From: Methanocella arvoryzae MRE50
Lineage (GTDB): Archaea; Halobacteriota; Methanocellia; Methanocellales; Methanocellaceae
Direction: 5' to 3'
Assembly: GCF_000063445.1 (NCBI RefSeq)
Contig: NC_009464.1
Location: 2,356,001 to 2,420,000, forward strand
DNA length: 64,000 bases
Of this stretch, positions 17,701 through 25,380 are shown piece after piece (the stretch's first letter is position 1; every line of letters starts with the position of its first letter). The position numbers and the translations under genes were made by a program. The notes below the pieces were generated by a model. That model was not told the origin of the DNA, did not search any database, and saw nothing but the letters and a program-made list of their open reading frames with translations.

Positions 17701-17720
17701 ACTCACATTATGACTCAAAC

Positions 17721-18290
17721 ATGGATAAGCTGAAGCTGCTGGTCATCAACAACTACGGGCAGACGTGCCATCTCATCCACAGGTCTCTGAGGGATCTGGG
17801 CATGGACGCGAAGCTCGTTTCGAACACCTCTACTGTGGAGGATATCTTAAAGCAGAGCCCTGACGGGCTGGTGTTCAGCGGCGGCCCGACGATGGAGCGG
17901 GCGGGCAACGGGGAAAACCTCATCAAGATCGATCTGCCTATACTGGGCATCTGCCTGGGTCACCAGCTCATGGCGAAGGCGTACGGCGGGGAAATCCGGA
18001 CCGGCCAGTACGGCGGGTTCGCACGGGTAGACATCGACATCGTAGAAGAGGACGATATCCTCAGGGGTATCGGGCCGAAGACCGTGGTCTGGGCATCTCA
18101 CCAGGACGAGGTGGCGAAGCTGCCTCCCGACTTTGTCCTCCTCGCAAAATCGAACATATGCGACATCGAGGCCATGAGGCATAAGACTAAGCCCTTATTT
18201 GGAGTACAGTGGCACCCCGAGGTTTCTCACACCGAGAAGGGCACTCTGCTGCTCCAGAACTTTATAGAGGTGTGCAGGCAGCGCAAATGA
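17721..18290 (+). CDS. guaAA: GMP synthase, glutamine amidotransferase subunit A
   Basis: A 189-residue class I glutamine amidotransferase. It hydrolyses glutamine and passes ammonia to the separate archaeal GMP synthase subunit B, which aminates XMP. The nucleophile elbow GICLGHQ holds the catalytic Cys, and the His-Glu pair is in [10 protein letters not shown] near the end. The oxyanion segment [12 protein letters not shown] is also present. The size is that of the stand-alone subunit, which separates it from the fused bacterial enzyme. The subunit B gene is not in the window. The stop overlaps the next ATG by four bases (ATGA), so the downstream cysteine-cluster protein is cotranslated. 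Confidence 0.92.
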
Positions 18291-18949
18291 GCCTGAAAGA
18301 AGAGCTTCGTTTTTTACGTGCAGAGCTGGCAGAGGCCCGTGCGACTGATGTGCAGACGCTGGCCGGCAAGCTTAAGGAATCCTGCTTCTCCTGTACCAGA
18401 TGCGCGAAATGCTGCCGGGGAGCATTTGGCGATAATACCGTTGCAGTGTTTCCCGGAGAGGTCCGGGAGATCATGGCCGCTTCCGGAAAAGCCTGGTTCG
18501 AGGTGGCGGTGCCTCCGGAAAGCGACGATTTCGACGCCCAGGGTAATCGCCATGCTTTTGAGTGGGTGCTGCGACGCACTCCCGGGGGCGACTGTATTTT
18601 CCTCGAAGGCGGCCGCTGTACTATCTACGAGGCCAGGCCGCACATATGCCGGACGTACCCGTTCAGGCTGGACTCCGGGGCGATTGAATCGTATGACTGC
18701 GAGGGACTGGGCGCATGCAGCACCAGTACTGATGACCTGCTATCCCTGGCAGAGGCGCTAAAAGCCCGGCTCATCAGGGAGCTGGAGGAGAGCATAGCGC
18801 TGCTGGAGCAGTTCGAGCCTTTCGAGCAGGGTATGAGGAGCGGTGGCCAGTACATTGTGGTTCACGATAGCGAGGGCTCGAAATACGTTCGCAGATCTGC
18901 AGACGGCAGCTACTCTTTTTGCCGGCACCCGGGTGCCATATCTGGCTGA
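18287..18949 (+). CDS. YkgJ-type cysteine-cluster protein (UPF0153)
   Basis: A 220-residue protein with the metal-binding cysteines of the YkgJ/UPF0153 family: [11 protein letters not shown] near residues 33-43, then [16 protein letters not shown] around 112-127, and two later cysteines (YDCEGLGAC). The family probably carries an Fe-S or zinc centre; no reaction is established. ATG 18287 overlaps the guaAA stop, which rejects a longer frame opening at 18209. The C-terminal third is helical and acidic. A second family member is at 19579 on the other strand. Confidence 0.8.
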
Positions 18950-19033
18950 GCCAGGTAAACATAGGCCTGGCATACCTGCATTTTCGTCGGCACGGGCTTT
19001 TATCCCCGCGGCCGAAAACCTTCTTGAGCGCAT

Positions 19034-19540
19034 ATGTACAGGATGGACTACCGGATCGAGGAAGGCGAGATGGCGCCTGATTTTACGCTGGGGAGGACGG
19101 ACGGGAAGAAGGTGAGGCTGTACGACTGCAAGAATAAAAAGGCTGTCGTGCTGTTCTTTTTCAACCACGAGGACGAGCGGTGCCTGACCCGCCTGTCGGC
19201 GATCGGAAAGGACTACCAGCAGTTCAGGGACGCGGGGGCGGTCATCTTTCCGATCAGCATCATGACTGCTGAGGAGGGCTCGAAAATAAAAGACCAGCTG
19301 GGCCTGCCGTTTCCGCTGCTGTGCGACTCGGACCATAGCGTGGCCCACATCTACCGGGTCGCCCAGTGCAGCGAGGTGCAGTCGCACGTCTGCTTCGAGA
19401 TCATCACTCACATAGATGACCCGAGGATACTCATCGTGGACCCCAGCGGCATCATCAGGCACATACATCGTCTGAACCTGCCGGGAGGCAGCCCGGGTAA
19501 CGAAGTGCTAATCAGGGAGTGCCGGGAAGCGTTCCGCTGA
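19034..19540 (+). CDS. peroxiredoxin-like protein (AhpC/TSA, Bcp-like)
   Basis: A 168-residue thioredoxin-fold protein. EEGEMAPDFTLGRTDGKKVRL is the family entry, and VVLFFFNHEDERCLTRLSAI holds the candidate peroxidatic Cys (ERC), in the position of the usual PGCT. The usual Thr three residues before the Cys is replaced in this FNHEDERC version. Downstream LPFPLLCDSDHSVAHIYRV has a second Cys that could resolve the first, and ILIVDPSGIIRHIH is the final strand. Expected role: reduction of peroxides using a thiol donor, useful in a strict anaerobe. Start ATG 19034; 19043 (MDYRIEEGE) is also possible. Confidence 0.75.
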   Translation: MYRMDYRIEEGEMAPDFTLGRTDGKKVRLYDCKNKKAVVLFFFNHEDERCLTRLSAIGKDYQQFRDAGAVIFPISIMTAEEGSKIKDQLGLPFPLLCDSDHSVAHIYRVAQCSEVQSHVCFEIITHIDDPRILIVDPSGIIRHIHRLNLPGGSPGNEVLIRECREAFR

Positions 19541-19578
19541 GCGAGCGATCGAGATCGATTATCAGCCGCTCATAGTAT

Positions 19579-20115
19579 TCAAGCCGATTCCACCGAAGGG
19601 AAGTTACGGCAGACTTCCGGGCGGGTATCGTAGATGCTGCACATCGTGATCTCGCCATCGATCAGGTATTTACAGCCCCTTGTTTTGGGTATGACGTAGC
19701 TCGCCCTGCCCGAGGCGATGTCCCGGACGATGGCCATAGCCTTTGCTACCTGTGCATCTGCGTGTGCATCTGCATGTGTGGCTCCATTCTCCAGTGTGGC
19801 CATGTCTTCATCAGCGTAGATACTCCTGCCGGGCTCAGAAGGAACCTGTTTCTGTGGCTGGCGTTCGAGCGATTCAATGATGTCGAAGCGGCACTCGTCT
19901 ATCCATCGCTGTACGTCTTCGAGGGACACCTCGATGCGCCACTGGCGGCGGCAGCAGTTGCCGCACCGGCCACAATATACATGGGAAATATGCACAGGGT
20001 CCCGGGATAGGGGACAGATCTGGTATACCTCGTATGCATAATAGAGTTGCTCCGTAGAACATTGCGCGTAAGGGCCGTTTCGGGCCTGTGTGAAAAATTC
20101 CTGACGGCTCAACAT
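19579..20115 (-). CDS. YkgJ-type cysteine-cluster protein
   Basis: A 178-residue member of the same family as the 18287 product but shorter and with its own spacing: YCGRCGNCCRRQW near residues 47-59, then GCKYL and CSIYDTRPEVCRNFP at the end. Between them lies a low-complexity Ala/His/Asp segment (THADAHADAQVA) that looks like a recent expansion. A metal centre is expected from the cysteines; the reaction is unknown. Converges with the peroxiredoxin gene. Confidence 0.75.
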   Translation of the reverse strand: MLSRQEFFTQARNGPYAQCSTEQLYYAYEVYQICPLSRDPVHISHVYCGRCGNCCRRQWRIEVSLEDVQRWIDECRFDIIESLERQPQKQVPSEPGRSIYADEDMATLENGATHADAHADAQVAKAMAIVRDIASGRASYVIPKTRGCKYLIDGEITMCSIYDTRPEVCRNFPSVESA

Positions 20116-20143
20116 ATAAAAAACTATTTTATTACGAATTTAT

Positions 20144-20518
20144 TTATCTTACGATCACTATCCCCCGGCTTGTGGGGTTATCGCCGCAATAACAATCGTA
20201 CGTTCCGAACTCGTGGAAGTTTTTGGTGTAAGTATCACCGTACTTTAACACCGGGAGTCTTCTGTCTTCGATGAAGAGGTACCGGTCCTCCAGATCCCGG
20301 TTAACCCAGACGACGGTCGCGTTTTTATAGACCCCGATACTGTCCGGCACAAGGGTATTGTTTCTGATTTCCACCACTGCGAAGGAATATGTCAGGTCTC
20401 CCCGGGGAAAAGGTGTCATGGCCTGTACCGTGAGGGTGATCAACAGTACCATTGTAAAGGCGATGAATGCTATGACAACTCCGTTGGTGGTGCACACGAA
20501 AAGGAGTCTCAGCAGCAA
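20144..20518 (-). CDS. membrane-anchored degenerate cupredoxin
   Basis: A 124-residue protein: an N-terminal helix (VVIAFIAFTMVLLITLTV) and then a cupredoxin-like beta fold ending FGTYDCYCGDNPTSRGIVIV. Aligned with the plastocyanins upstream (PGTYEYVCGIHPFMKGKVIV), the ligand Cys is kept but the following His and Met are replaced (GDNP, TSRG) and the first His (VHTV) is not present, so a type 1 copper site is unlikely. A second Cys two residues before the ligand Cys (CYC) is new. The frame opens at TTG 20518; GTG 20497 is another possible start. Last gene of a four-gene minus-strand cupredoxin cluster. Confidence 0.6.
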   Translation of the reverse strand: MLLRLLFVCTTNGVVIAFIAFTMVLLITLTVQAMTPFPRGDLTYSFAVVEIRNNTLVPDSIGVYKNATVVWVNRDLEDRYLFIEDRRLPVLKYGDTYTKNFHEFGTYDCYCGDNPTSRGIVIVR

Positions 20519-20609
20519 AAAAGATAAGCTCGATGGAGCCAGCGTGCGGCTAAATCTCGCATTTTTCTCTCTATTGCCGGATCCGGCTCCGCGTTGGGCA
20601 TATAGACGG

Positions 20610-20834
20610 TTACATGAACAGGGAGGCGGCCAGGATGGTGTGCGCCAGAGCTATGCTGATCGTAACGATCGCCAGGTTTCTGTGGAAGAAGATCGAGCCC
20701 TTGATCTTTCCTTTGAAGAGCAGGTACCCATAGGTTGCCGTCGCAATCATCATGATCAGAGTGGCCAGGCCGAGCCACGCCATCAGTGGGATGCCTGCGA
20801 TATCAGTTAACGCAATGTCTGTTAGCGCGCTCAC
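20610..20834 (-). CDS. small two-helix membrane protein, possible heme-b carrier
   Basis: A 74-residue protein with two membrane helices (about 17-40 and 52-73). The second begins FFHRNLAIVTISIALAHTIL: two histidines 15 positions apart on one helix, one near each membrane face. This spacing is seen in ferric-reductase-type cytochromes b, where paired helices hold stacked hemes; here a dimer would be needed. The ATG overlaps the stop of the plastocyanin-like lipoprotein gene by four bases, so the two are cotranslated. A heme role is inference only; otherwise it is an unknown small membrane subunit. Confidence 0.6.
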   Translation of the reverse strand: MSALTDIALTDIAGIPLMAWLGLATLIMMIATATYGYLLFKGKIKGSIFFHRNLAIVTISIALAHTILAASLFM

Positions 20835-21250
20835 TGGACAATCACCTTACCTTTCATGAACGGGTGGATCCCGCAAACGTACTCGTAGGTGCCGGGAGTG
20901 TCAAAGGTTCTGGTGTATTGTTCCCCTCTGCCCATCGTGCCTGACTGCTGCCCGTCAAACTCTACGGTATGGACTAAGCTTTCCTCGTTCGTCCATGTCA
21001 CGCTACCGTGGACCGGAATCGTGACAGTATCGGGGCTGAACGCCGAGCCAGAGATGGTCACGTTAGCGGCTGGTGTCGGCGACGTGGGCTCTATTGTTGG
21101 CTGAGCGGTGGGCTCGGCCGTGGGTTGGGCTGTGGGCTGAGATGTCTGTTGAGCTGTCGGCTCCGCTGTTGCCGCCGGTCCAGCGCAACCTGCACATGCT
21201 GCTGAAACCGCTATCAGGAGTAGAACGAGGACTAGATTGGTTTTGGACAA
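20831..21250 (-). CDS. plastocyanin-like blue copper lipoprotein
   Basis: A 139-residue exported cupredoxin. The signal peptide ends in a lipobox (SAACAGC), so the mature protein should be lipid-anchored outside the cell. A 35-residue Pro/Thr/Glu/Gln linker (repeats of PTAEPTAQ) leads to the copper domain with all four ligands: His in SLVHTVEF, then Cys, His and Met in YVCGIHPFMKG. It should bind copper and carry single electrons. Four-base overlap with the downstream two-helix protein. Copper proteins are uncommon in methanogens, which makes the cluster notable. Confidence 0.85.
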   Translation of the reverse strand: MSKTNLVLVLLLIAVSAACAGCAGPAATAEPTAQQTSQPTAQPTAEPTAQPTIEPTSPTPAANVTISGSAFSPDTVTIPVHGSVTWTNEESLVHTVEFDGQQSGTMGRGEQYTRTFDTPGTYEYVCGIHPFMKGKVIVQ

Positions 21251-21312
21251 GACCGAATCACAATTTATATTAATCGGCTGAATTAAAAAAAGTTGGCCGA
21301 TGATGCAACGGT

Positions 21313-21672
21313 TTACTGGACAATCACCTTGCCTTTCATGAACGGGTGCACGTCGCAGTCGTAGCTATATGTGCCCGGCATGTTGAACGTGTGGGAAAAT
21401 GTCTCACCCTGCTTCAGCATCGGCGACTCGATATCCATGTCGTCATAGTCGTCATAGTCGTCATCGTCGTCGAAGTCGACGTTGTGGGTGGCCGGGTCCT
21501 GGTTCGTCCAGGTGACCGTATCTCCCGCCTTGATAGTGATCTCCTGGGGCGTAAACATGTTGTTCTTGATATCGACCATTGTAGTCGCTGCATGGGCGCT
21601 TGCCGGGGCCAGCAAAGCCACGATCGTGATCGCGAGTAATAGTATCCACAATCTCCTCATATCTGACACCAT
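21313..21672 (-). CDS. secreted plastocyanin/amicyanin-like blue copper protein
   Basis: A 119-residue cupredoxin with an N-terminal signal sequence (RRLWILLLAITIVALLAPAS) and no lipobox. Ligands are complete: His in ATHNVDF, then Cys, His and Met in YDCDVHPFMKGKV. Between the first His and the later ligands sits an acidic insertion DDDDDYDDYDDMD, which would place a strongly negative patch near the copper edge. Start ATG 21672 or 21660 (MRRLWILLL; the better signal peptide). First gene of the cluster that continues with the lipoprotein, the two-helix protein and the degenerate cupredoxin. Confidence 0.85.
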   Translation of the reverse strand: MVSDMRRLWILLLAITIVALLAPASAHAATTMVDIKNNMFTPQEITIKAGDTVTWTNQDPATHNVDFDDDDDYDDYDDMDIESPMLKQGETFSHTFNMPGTYSYDCDVHPFMKGKVIVQ

Positions 21673-21754
21673 GCCTGAGATGAGCGCTCTGCAAGAAAAA
21701 TTCTGCCCGGGAAATCGGTGCCGGCACTGTTATGGGACCACGTTATTTGTAATG

Positions 21755-23431
21755 CTATTTGTACTCGAAGTATTCCAGTAAACTCCGGGCTATCTCCGGG
21801 TCATCCAGAGCACCGCGAACTTCTTCCGGAGTCATGTACGGCCTGCCTGCGGCCAGCCTGGTCGCCCTGCTTTTTCCGACCCGGGGCAGGCTCTCCAGGG
21901 TTTTCAGGGAAGCGTGGTTGATGTCCAGGGGGTATGGCACCGCTGTGATCGACCTGTAGCCGTGGCTGACTACCTTTGCATCCAGGACAGCCCCGGCCTC
22001 CAGGTCTGCCGGTATGCCGACCAGCAGCGGGTAAGAGGCTATCTGCCTCCCGAACGCGACGCTTCCTTCCTTCAACTCCATTCGCACCCCTCTCAGCACA
22101 GTGCCGACTGGCACCACCCTCTTGAGCATCTCCAGGTCGATGTGCTCCCGTATCTTTTCCTTGTAGGCGTGGAAGACACCTTTGTGCTTGTTGGCGATCT
22201 TCTCTCCCACGTCAGCCATGCACGTGCCCTCGAACGGCATGACCTGGCGGACGTTAATCCTCCTCACCAGCAGGTTTTCGGCGAGCAGCGATTCCAGGAA
22301 CTCATAGTTCAGCCGGAAGGTCTGCTTCGTCTCTCCCATGAGGCCGTGGACAAAGTTGAGGCCGGGCAGCAGCTCTGGTAATCCCGAGGCGCCTCTGGCT
22401 CCCCCGATCTCGTTGACTATGCGGATTGCATCCTTGACCTCTTCCGGCTGCGCCTTGAGGTTGTTAAGCCTGATCACGTGGGGGTCGGCGCTCTCCATGC
22501 CGAACGCCGCCACGTCGCCCGACGTGTGGTGCCTGACTATAGACTTGAGCACCGCCCTGCTCTCGTCCGGATACCTGGCAATAGTGCCAGGGTTGGCGTT
22601 GTCCATATGTAGCACCTTGAGTTGCGGCGCTACCTTCCTTATACTGGAGTAGAGCCGCTCGATCGCCTCCGGGTTAGGCCGGGGAAACTCCTCGTCGCCG
22701 TCCGCCATGTAAGTCAGGATATCCGGCTGTCTGCCAAGCCTGAAGTACCGGGCCCCCATATCGTACAGTGCTGAGACTTCTGCCGCTATGTCGGTTACCG
22801 GCCTGAAGTCCGGCCGACCGTAGAACTTTTCCGTGCAGAAGGAGCAGTTACCCCTGAAGCAGCCCCGGTAAGTCTCCAGCTCCAGCATCGTATGCGGGAA
22901 ATCCGGGTGTTGCGGGACGATTCTCGCTCCCTTTACAGACCACTGTGCGATATCTCTGGCAGTTCGACGTACGTCGGGGTCGACAGCCATTCCCTCCTGC
23001 ACGTAGCCGGCGACCACCGCTTCGATGTCTCCGGCGGCCACGATGTCGAAGACCCCGCTCGCCTTCATCCGCTTCGCTGACCTGCCGCCTTCGGTGCCGG
23101 CCCCAAACATGGAGACCGGGCCTCCGAGGATTTTCACGGTGTCGATCCCCGCCATGAACCGCTCCAGTTCCTGCAGGGTGGCCGGAGTCCCGCCGAGGTA
23201 CTTGCCGGGCACAGTCACGCCTGAGATGATGACGACGAGGTCTGCGCTGCTCATGGTCTGCAGAATTGACCGGTCTTTCCGAAGCTGATCAATCGTGTAA
23301 TAAAGCACTTCTCCCGGCAGCGCTCCCGCTACGTACCTCGGATAAGGCGCCATATACGGAGGTACCCCGAGGCAGGCCGGCTCGTCCACGTAGCCGTCGA
23401 GAATGACGGTGCGGCTGATATCAGGCATCAA
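21755..23431 (-). CDS. radical SAM protein with C-terminal helix-hairpin-helix (COG1031)
   Basis: A 558-residue Fe-S oxidoreductase. An N-terminal cobalamin-binding-like Rossmann segment (about 1-150) precedes the radical SAM core, whose cluster ligands are C191, C196 and C199 (YRGCFRGNCSFC, a CX4CX2C spacing instead of the usual CX3CX2C). A beta domain near 430-490 (VVPVGTVLRGVRMELKEG) resembles a TRAM-like RNA-binding part, and a helix-hairpin-helix (about 497-545; INHASLKTLESLPRVGKSRA) closes the protein. This combination suggests modification of a nucleic acid, but the substrate of COG1031 proteins is not known to me. The ATG at 23431 is followed by a second Met. The gene is single. Confidence 0.8.
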   Translation of the reverse strand: MMPDISRTVILDGYVDEPACLGVPPYMAPYPRYVAGALPGEVLYYTIDQLRKDRSILQTMSSADLVVIISGVTVPGKYLGGTPATLQELERFMAGIDTVKILGGPVSMFGAGTEGGRSAKRMKASGVFDIVAAGDIEAVVAGYVQEGMAVDPDVRRTARDIAQWSVKGARIVPQHPDFPHTMLELETYRGCFRGNCSFCTEKFYGRPDFRPVTDIAAEVSALYDMGARYFRLGRQPDILTYMADGDEEFPRPNPEAIERLYSSIRKVAPQLKVLHMDNANPGTIARYPDESRAVLKSIVRHHTSGDVAAFGMESADPHVIRLNNLKAQPEEVKDAIRIVNEIGGARGASGLPELLPGLNFVHGLMGETKQTFRLNYEFLESLLAENLLVRRINVRQVMPFEGTCMADVGEKIANKHKGVFHAYKEKIREHIDLEMLKRVVPVGTVLRGVRMELKEGSVAFGRQIASYPLLVGIPADLEAGAVLDAKVVSHGYRSITAVPYPLDINHASLKTLESLPRVGKSRATRLAAGRPYMTPEEVRGALDDPEIARSLLEYFEYK

Positions 23432-23567
23432 TACACTGAAGGCGGGCTACTGTATAAAAATGATGCCCGGAAGCATGACCCTGGCTAGCAGGCAGCTATA
23501 TTAGTTAGCAATCGGCTACGTAACAATTTAATACCTTCAAAGCCATCTATCCAGTTAAGGTGGTTAA

Positions 23568-24038
23568 ATGGAAGAAAAATACAATAATGCTATTAAAGCA
23601 GGTATTATCGGCGGAGTGACTCTCGCACTATACTACCTGTTGCAATTTATACTTGGATATATACCCGTAGTAAACTTCTTGGTAGCTGTACTTGCATGTC
23701 TGCTATGGCCCGTTATCTTACTGGTTTCGGTAGGTATCGGAGCATACGGAGTCAAACTCGCTTCCCAACATGTTAAGACTCTTGTGGATGGTATCATCCT
23801 GGGAGCGGTCGCCGGAGCTGTTGCAGGTTTAATATCTGCTGTTGCCCAGATTATCTTCAACATTCTGAGTGCGCTACTAAGCAGCTCTACGAGCGATATC
23901 GTGGGATCCGCAATCGGCGTGGTATTTTCTGGCGTATGTGGCAGCGTTGCCGCAGTGGCGATCATCGTCGTTGCAGCAATACTCGGTGCTATCGGCGGAG
24001 CCTTATACACTTTCTTAGTACTAAAGATTCAGGCATAA
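23568..24038 (+). CDS. small glycine-rich four-helix membrane protein
   Basis: A 156-residue protein of four hydrophobic segments with many small residues (GAVAGAVAGLISAVAQ; AAILGAIGGALYTFLV), a repeat-like pattern seen in the products at 30945, 31511 and 32124. The short N-terminus MEEKYNNAIKAGIIGG stays in the cytoplasm by the positive-inside rule; the C-terminus is VLKIQA. No catalytic motif. GGTGG lies eight bases before the ATG as a ribosome site. These proteins occur as several copies in this island; function is unknown. Confidence 0.65.
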   Translation: MEEKYNNAIKAGIIGGVTLALYYLLQFILGYIPVVNFLVAVLACLLWPVILLVSVGIGAYGVKLASQHVKTLVDGIILGAVAGAVAGLISAVAQIIFNILSALLSSSTSDIVGSAIGVVFSGVCGSVAAVAIIVVAAILGAIGGALYTFLVLKIQA

Positions 24039-24270
24039 GGGGTGGCAGGTACAGATACCTGCCATATTTTATATGTGCCAATATTTTTTATTTGTTCATT
24101 GTAGAACATAAATATTATCAAATATCTGTACAAAATCAGTTATTATTCACAAAAGCAATAACCTATATTATGGCTTTGTGAATCGTCTGTTTATTCATTT
24201 TATATTTTTTACAAACATTCAGACAGCAATTATGTTACATAATATCATATGATGTTTTGTAGGATTGAAA

Positions 24271-25329
24271 GAGACTTTTGCATAAATCGGTAAAAAGTAT
24301 ATGGGCATCTTAGCCGTATCGGTTTTATGCTCAGTAAAAACGATTGTACGGGCTGGCAGATGCCCGTTTCTTGCTTCGACTGCCAATGCAAAATACTTTC
24401 TGACACGTACCTTGAGATGATAGAAGCGGTTGACTGGCAGCGTTTCAGCTTCGTTGAGAAGAATAATAAGCGTGGCAGGCCATCGATTTACAGTAAAATC
24501 GCTTTACTCAAAGCCCTCGTCTACATGGAGTTGGCCGGTATTCCGAGCGTTAGTAAATTGGTAAGAATACTGGCCGGTGATTTATATAAATTAGAGATCC
24601 TTGGCTTTAATCAATTGCCGAGCGAAAGCACGTTCAGCAGGTTCAAAGAAAGCATTGAGATTGACAGGATCATGCGGATTCTGAGGAGCATGATACGGGA
24701 CAAAGACCCGGATTTCATGTGCATGGTCGGAGTGGACAGCACGAGCCTTCCGGCGTTTAACAAGACAGATCCGGACGCTGCGTGGGGCTACGATCATATC
24801 GCCGACGAAATGTATTACGGGTACAAAATACACCTGCTGTACGATCTTCCCACGTTAGCGCCCATCTGCAGTGTAGTGACTCCAGCCAATATTCATGACA
24901 CCACACAGGTCTTGCCGCTACTAGAGAAAATGGGCTCGCACAGCCTATTGATGAACGGGCTGTTTGCTGATATTGCCTACGATTCCAGAGAGCATATCGA
25001 ACGTCTTTACCCGTTGGGCATACCTATGATTAACAGGACTAACCGTAGAAACACTAAGAAAGAGCTTCCCAGGTACCGGATACAGGAGTTCATCCCCTTC
25101 CACGATATCACCCTGAACAAATTATATAAAAACCGGATGCATTGCGAGTACACCAACTACCTTTTAAAAGAACACCTCACCCTAACACGAGTAAAAACTA
25201 CCAGAATCCTTCGAGTTACTATAAAGACCGGACTCACACTGATAGCACGACAAATCCAAGTACTCTACCAGCTAGTTAAAGGAGCAAACCCCCGGACCAC
25301 AATCATCGGATAAATTATGCAAAAGTCTC
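24271..25329 (+). mobile_element. intact IS4/IS5-type insertion sequence, 1059 bp, with 9-bp target duplication
   Basis: The ends are perfect 15-bp inverted repeats GAGACTTTTGCATAA (24271-24285) and its complement (25315-25329). They are flanked by the direct repeat GGATTGAAA at 24262-24270 and 25330-25338. One transposase gene fills the element. Intact ends and duplication indicate recent insertion. A decayed relative lies at about 26640-27508 and shares the right end. Confidence 0.9.
24327..25313 (+). CDS. DDE transposase of the 24271-25329 element
   Basis: A 328-residue transposase. The N-terminal part (KRGRPSIYSKIALLKALVYM) is the DUF772-like DNA-binding region; the DDE core starts with VGVDSTSLPAF (first Asp), has YYGYKIHLLYD, and LFADIAYDSREHIERL (second Asp); the Glu lies in the C-terminal YKNRMHCEYTNYLLKEHL region, probably the E of HCEY. 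It moves the element by cut and paste. Same strand and same boundaries as the IS. The nine-base duplication is longer than the four bases usual for IS5, so the subfamily stays open. Confidence 0.88.
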   Translation: MLSKNDCTGWQMPVSCFDCQCKILSDTYLEMIEAVDWQRFSFVEKNNKRGRPSIYSKIALLKALVYMELAGIPSVSKLVRILAGDLYKLEILGFNQLPSESTFSRFKESIEIDRIMRILRSMIRDKDPDFMCMVGVDSTSLPAFNKTDPDAAWGYDHIADEMYYGYKIHLLYDLPTLAPICSVVTPANIHDTTQVLPLLEKMGSHSLLMNGLFADIAYDSREHIERLYPLGIPMINRTNRRNTKKELPRYRIQEFIPFHDITLNKLYKNRMHCEYTNYLLKEHLTLTRVKTTRILRVTIKTGLTLIARQIQVLYQLVKGANPRTTIIG

Positions 25330-25380
25330 GGATTGAAAAATACTAAATAGTAATAGTTGTATTTTTTTATGAGGTTAGGT

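Noticed and set aside
17514-17720. Longer N-terminus for the GMP synthase glutaminase
   Set aside because: It would read across the TATA box and adds a sequence unlike the family; ATG 17721 fits the known N-terminus and promoter distance.
21085-21175. Repeats of GGCTGAGCGGTGGGCTC type
   Set aside because: They encode the PTAEPTAQ linker of the plastocyanin-like lipoprotein.
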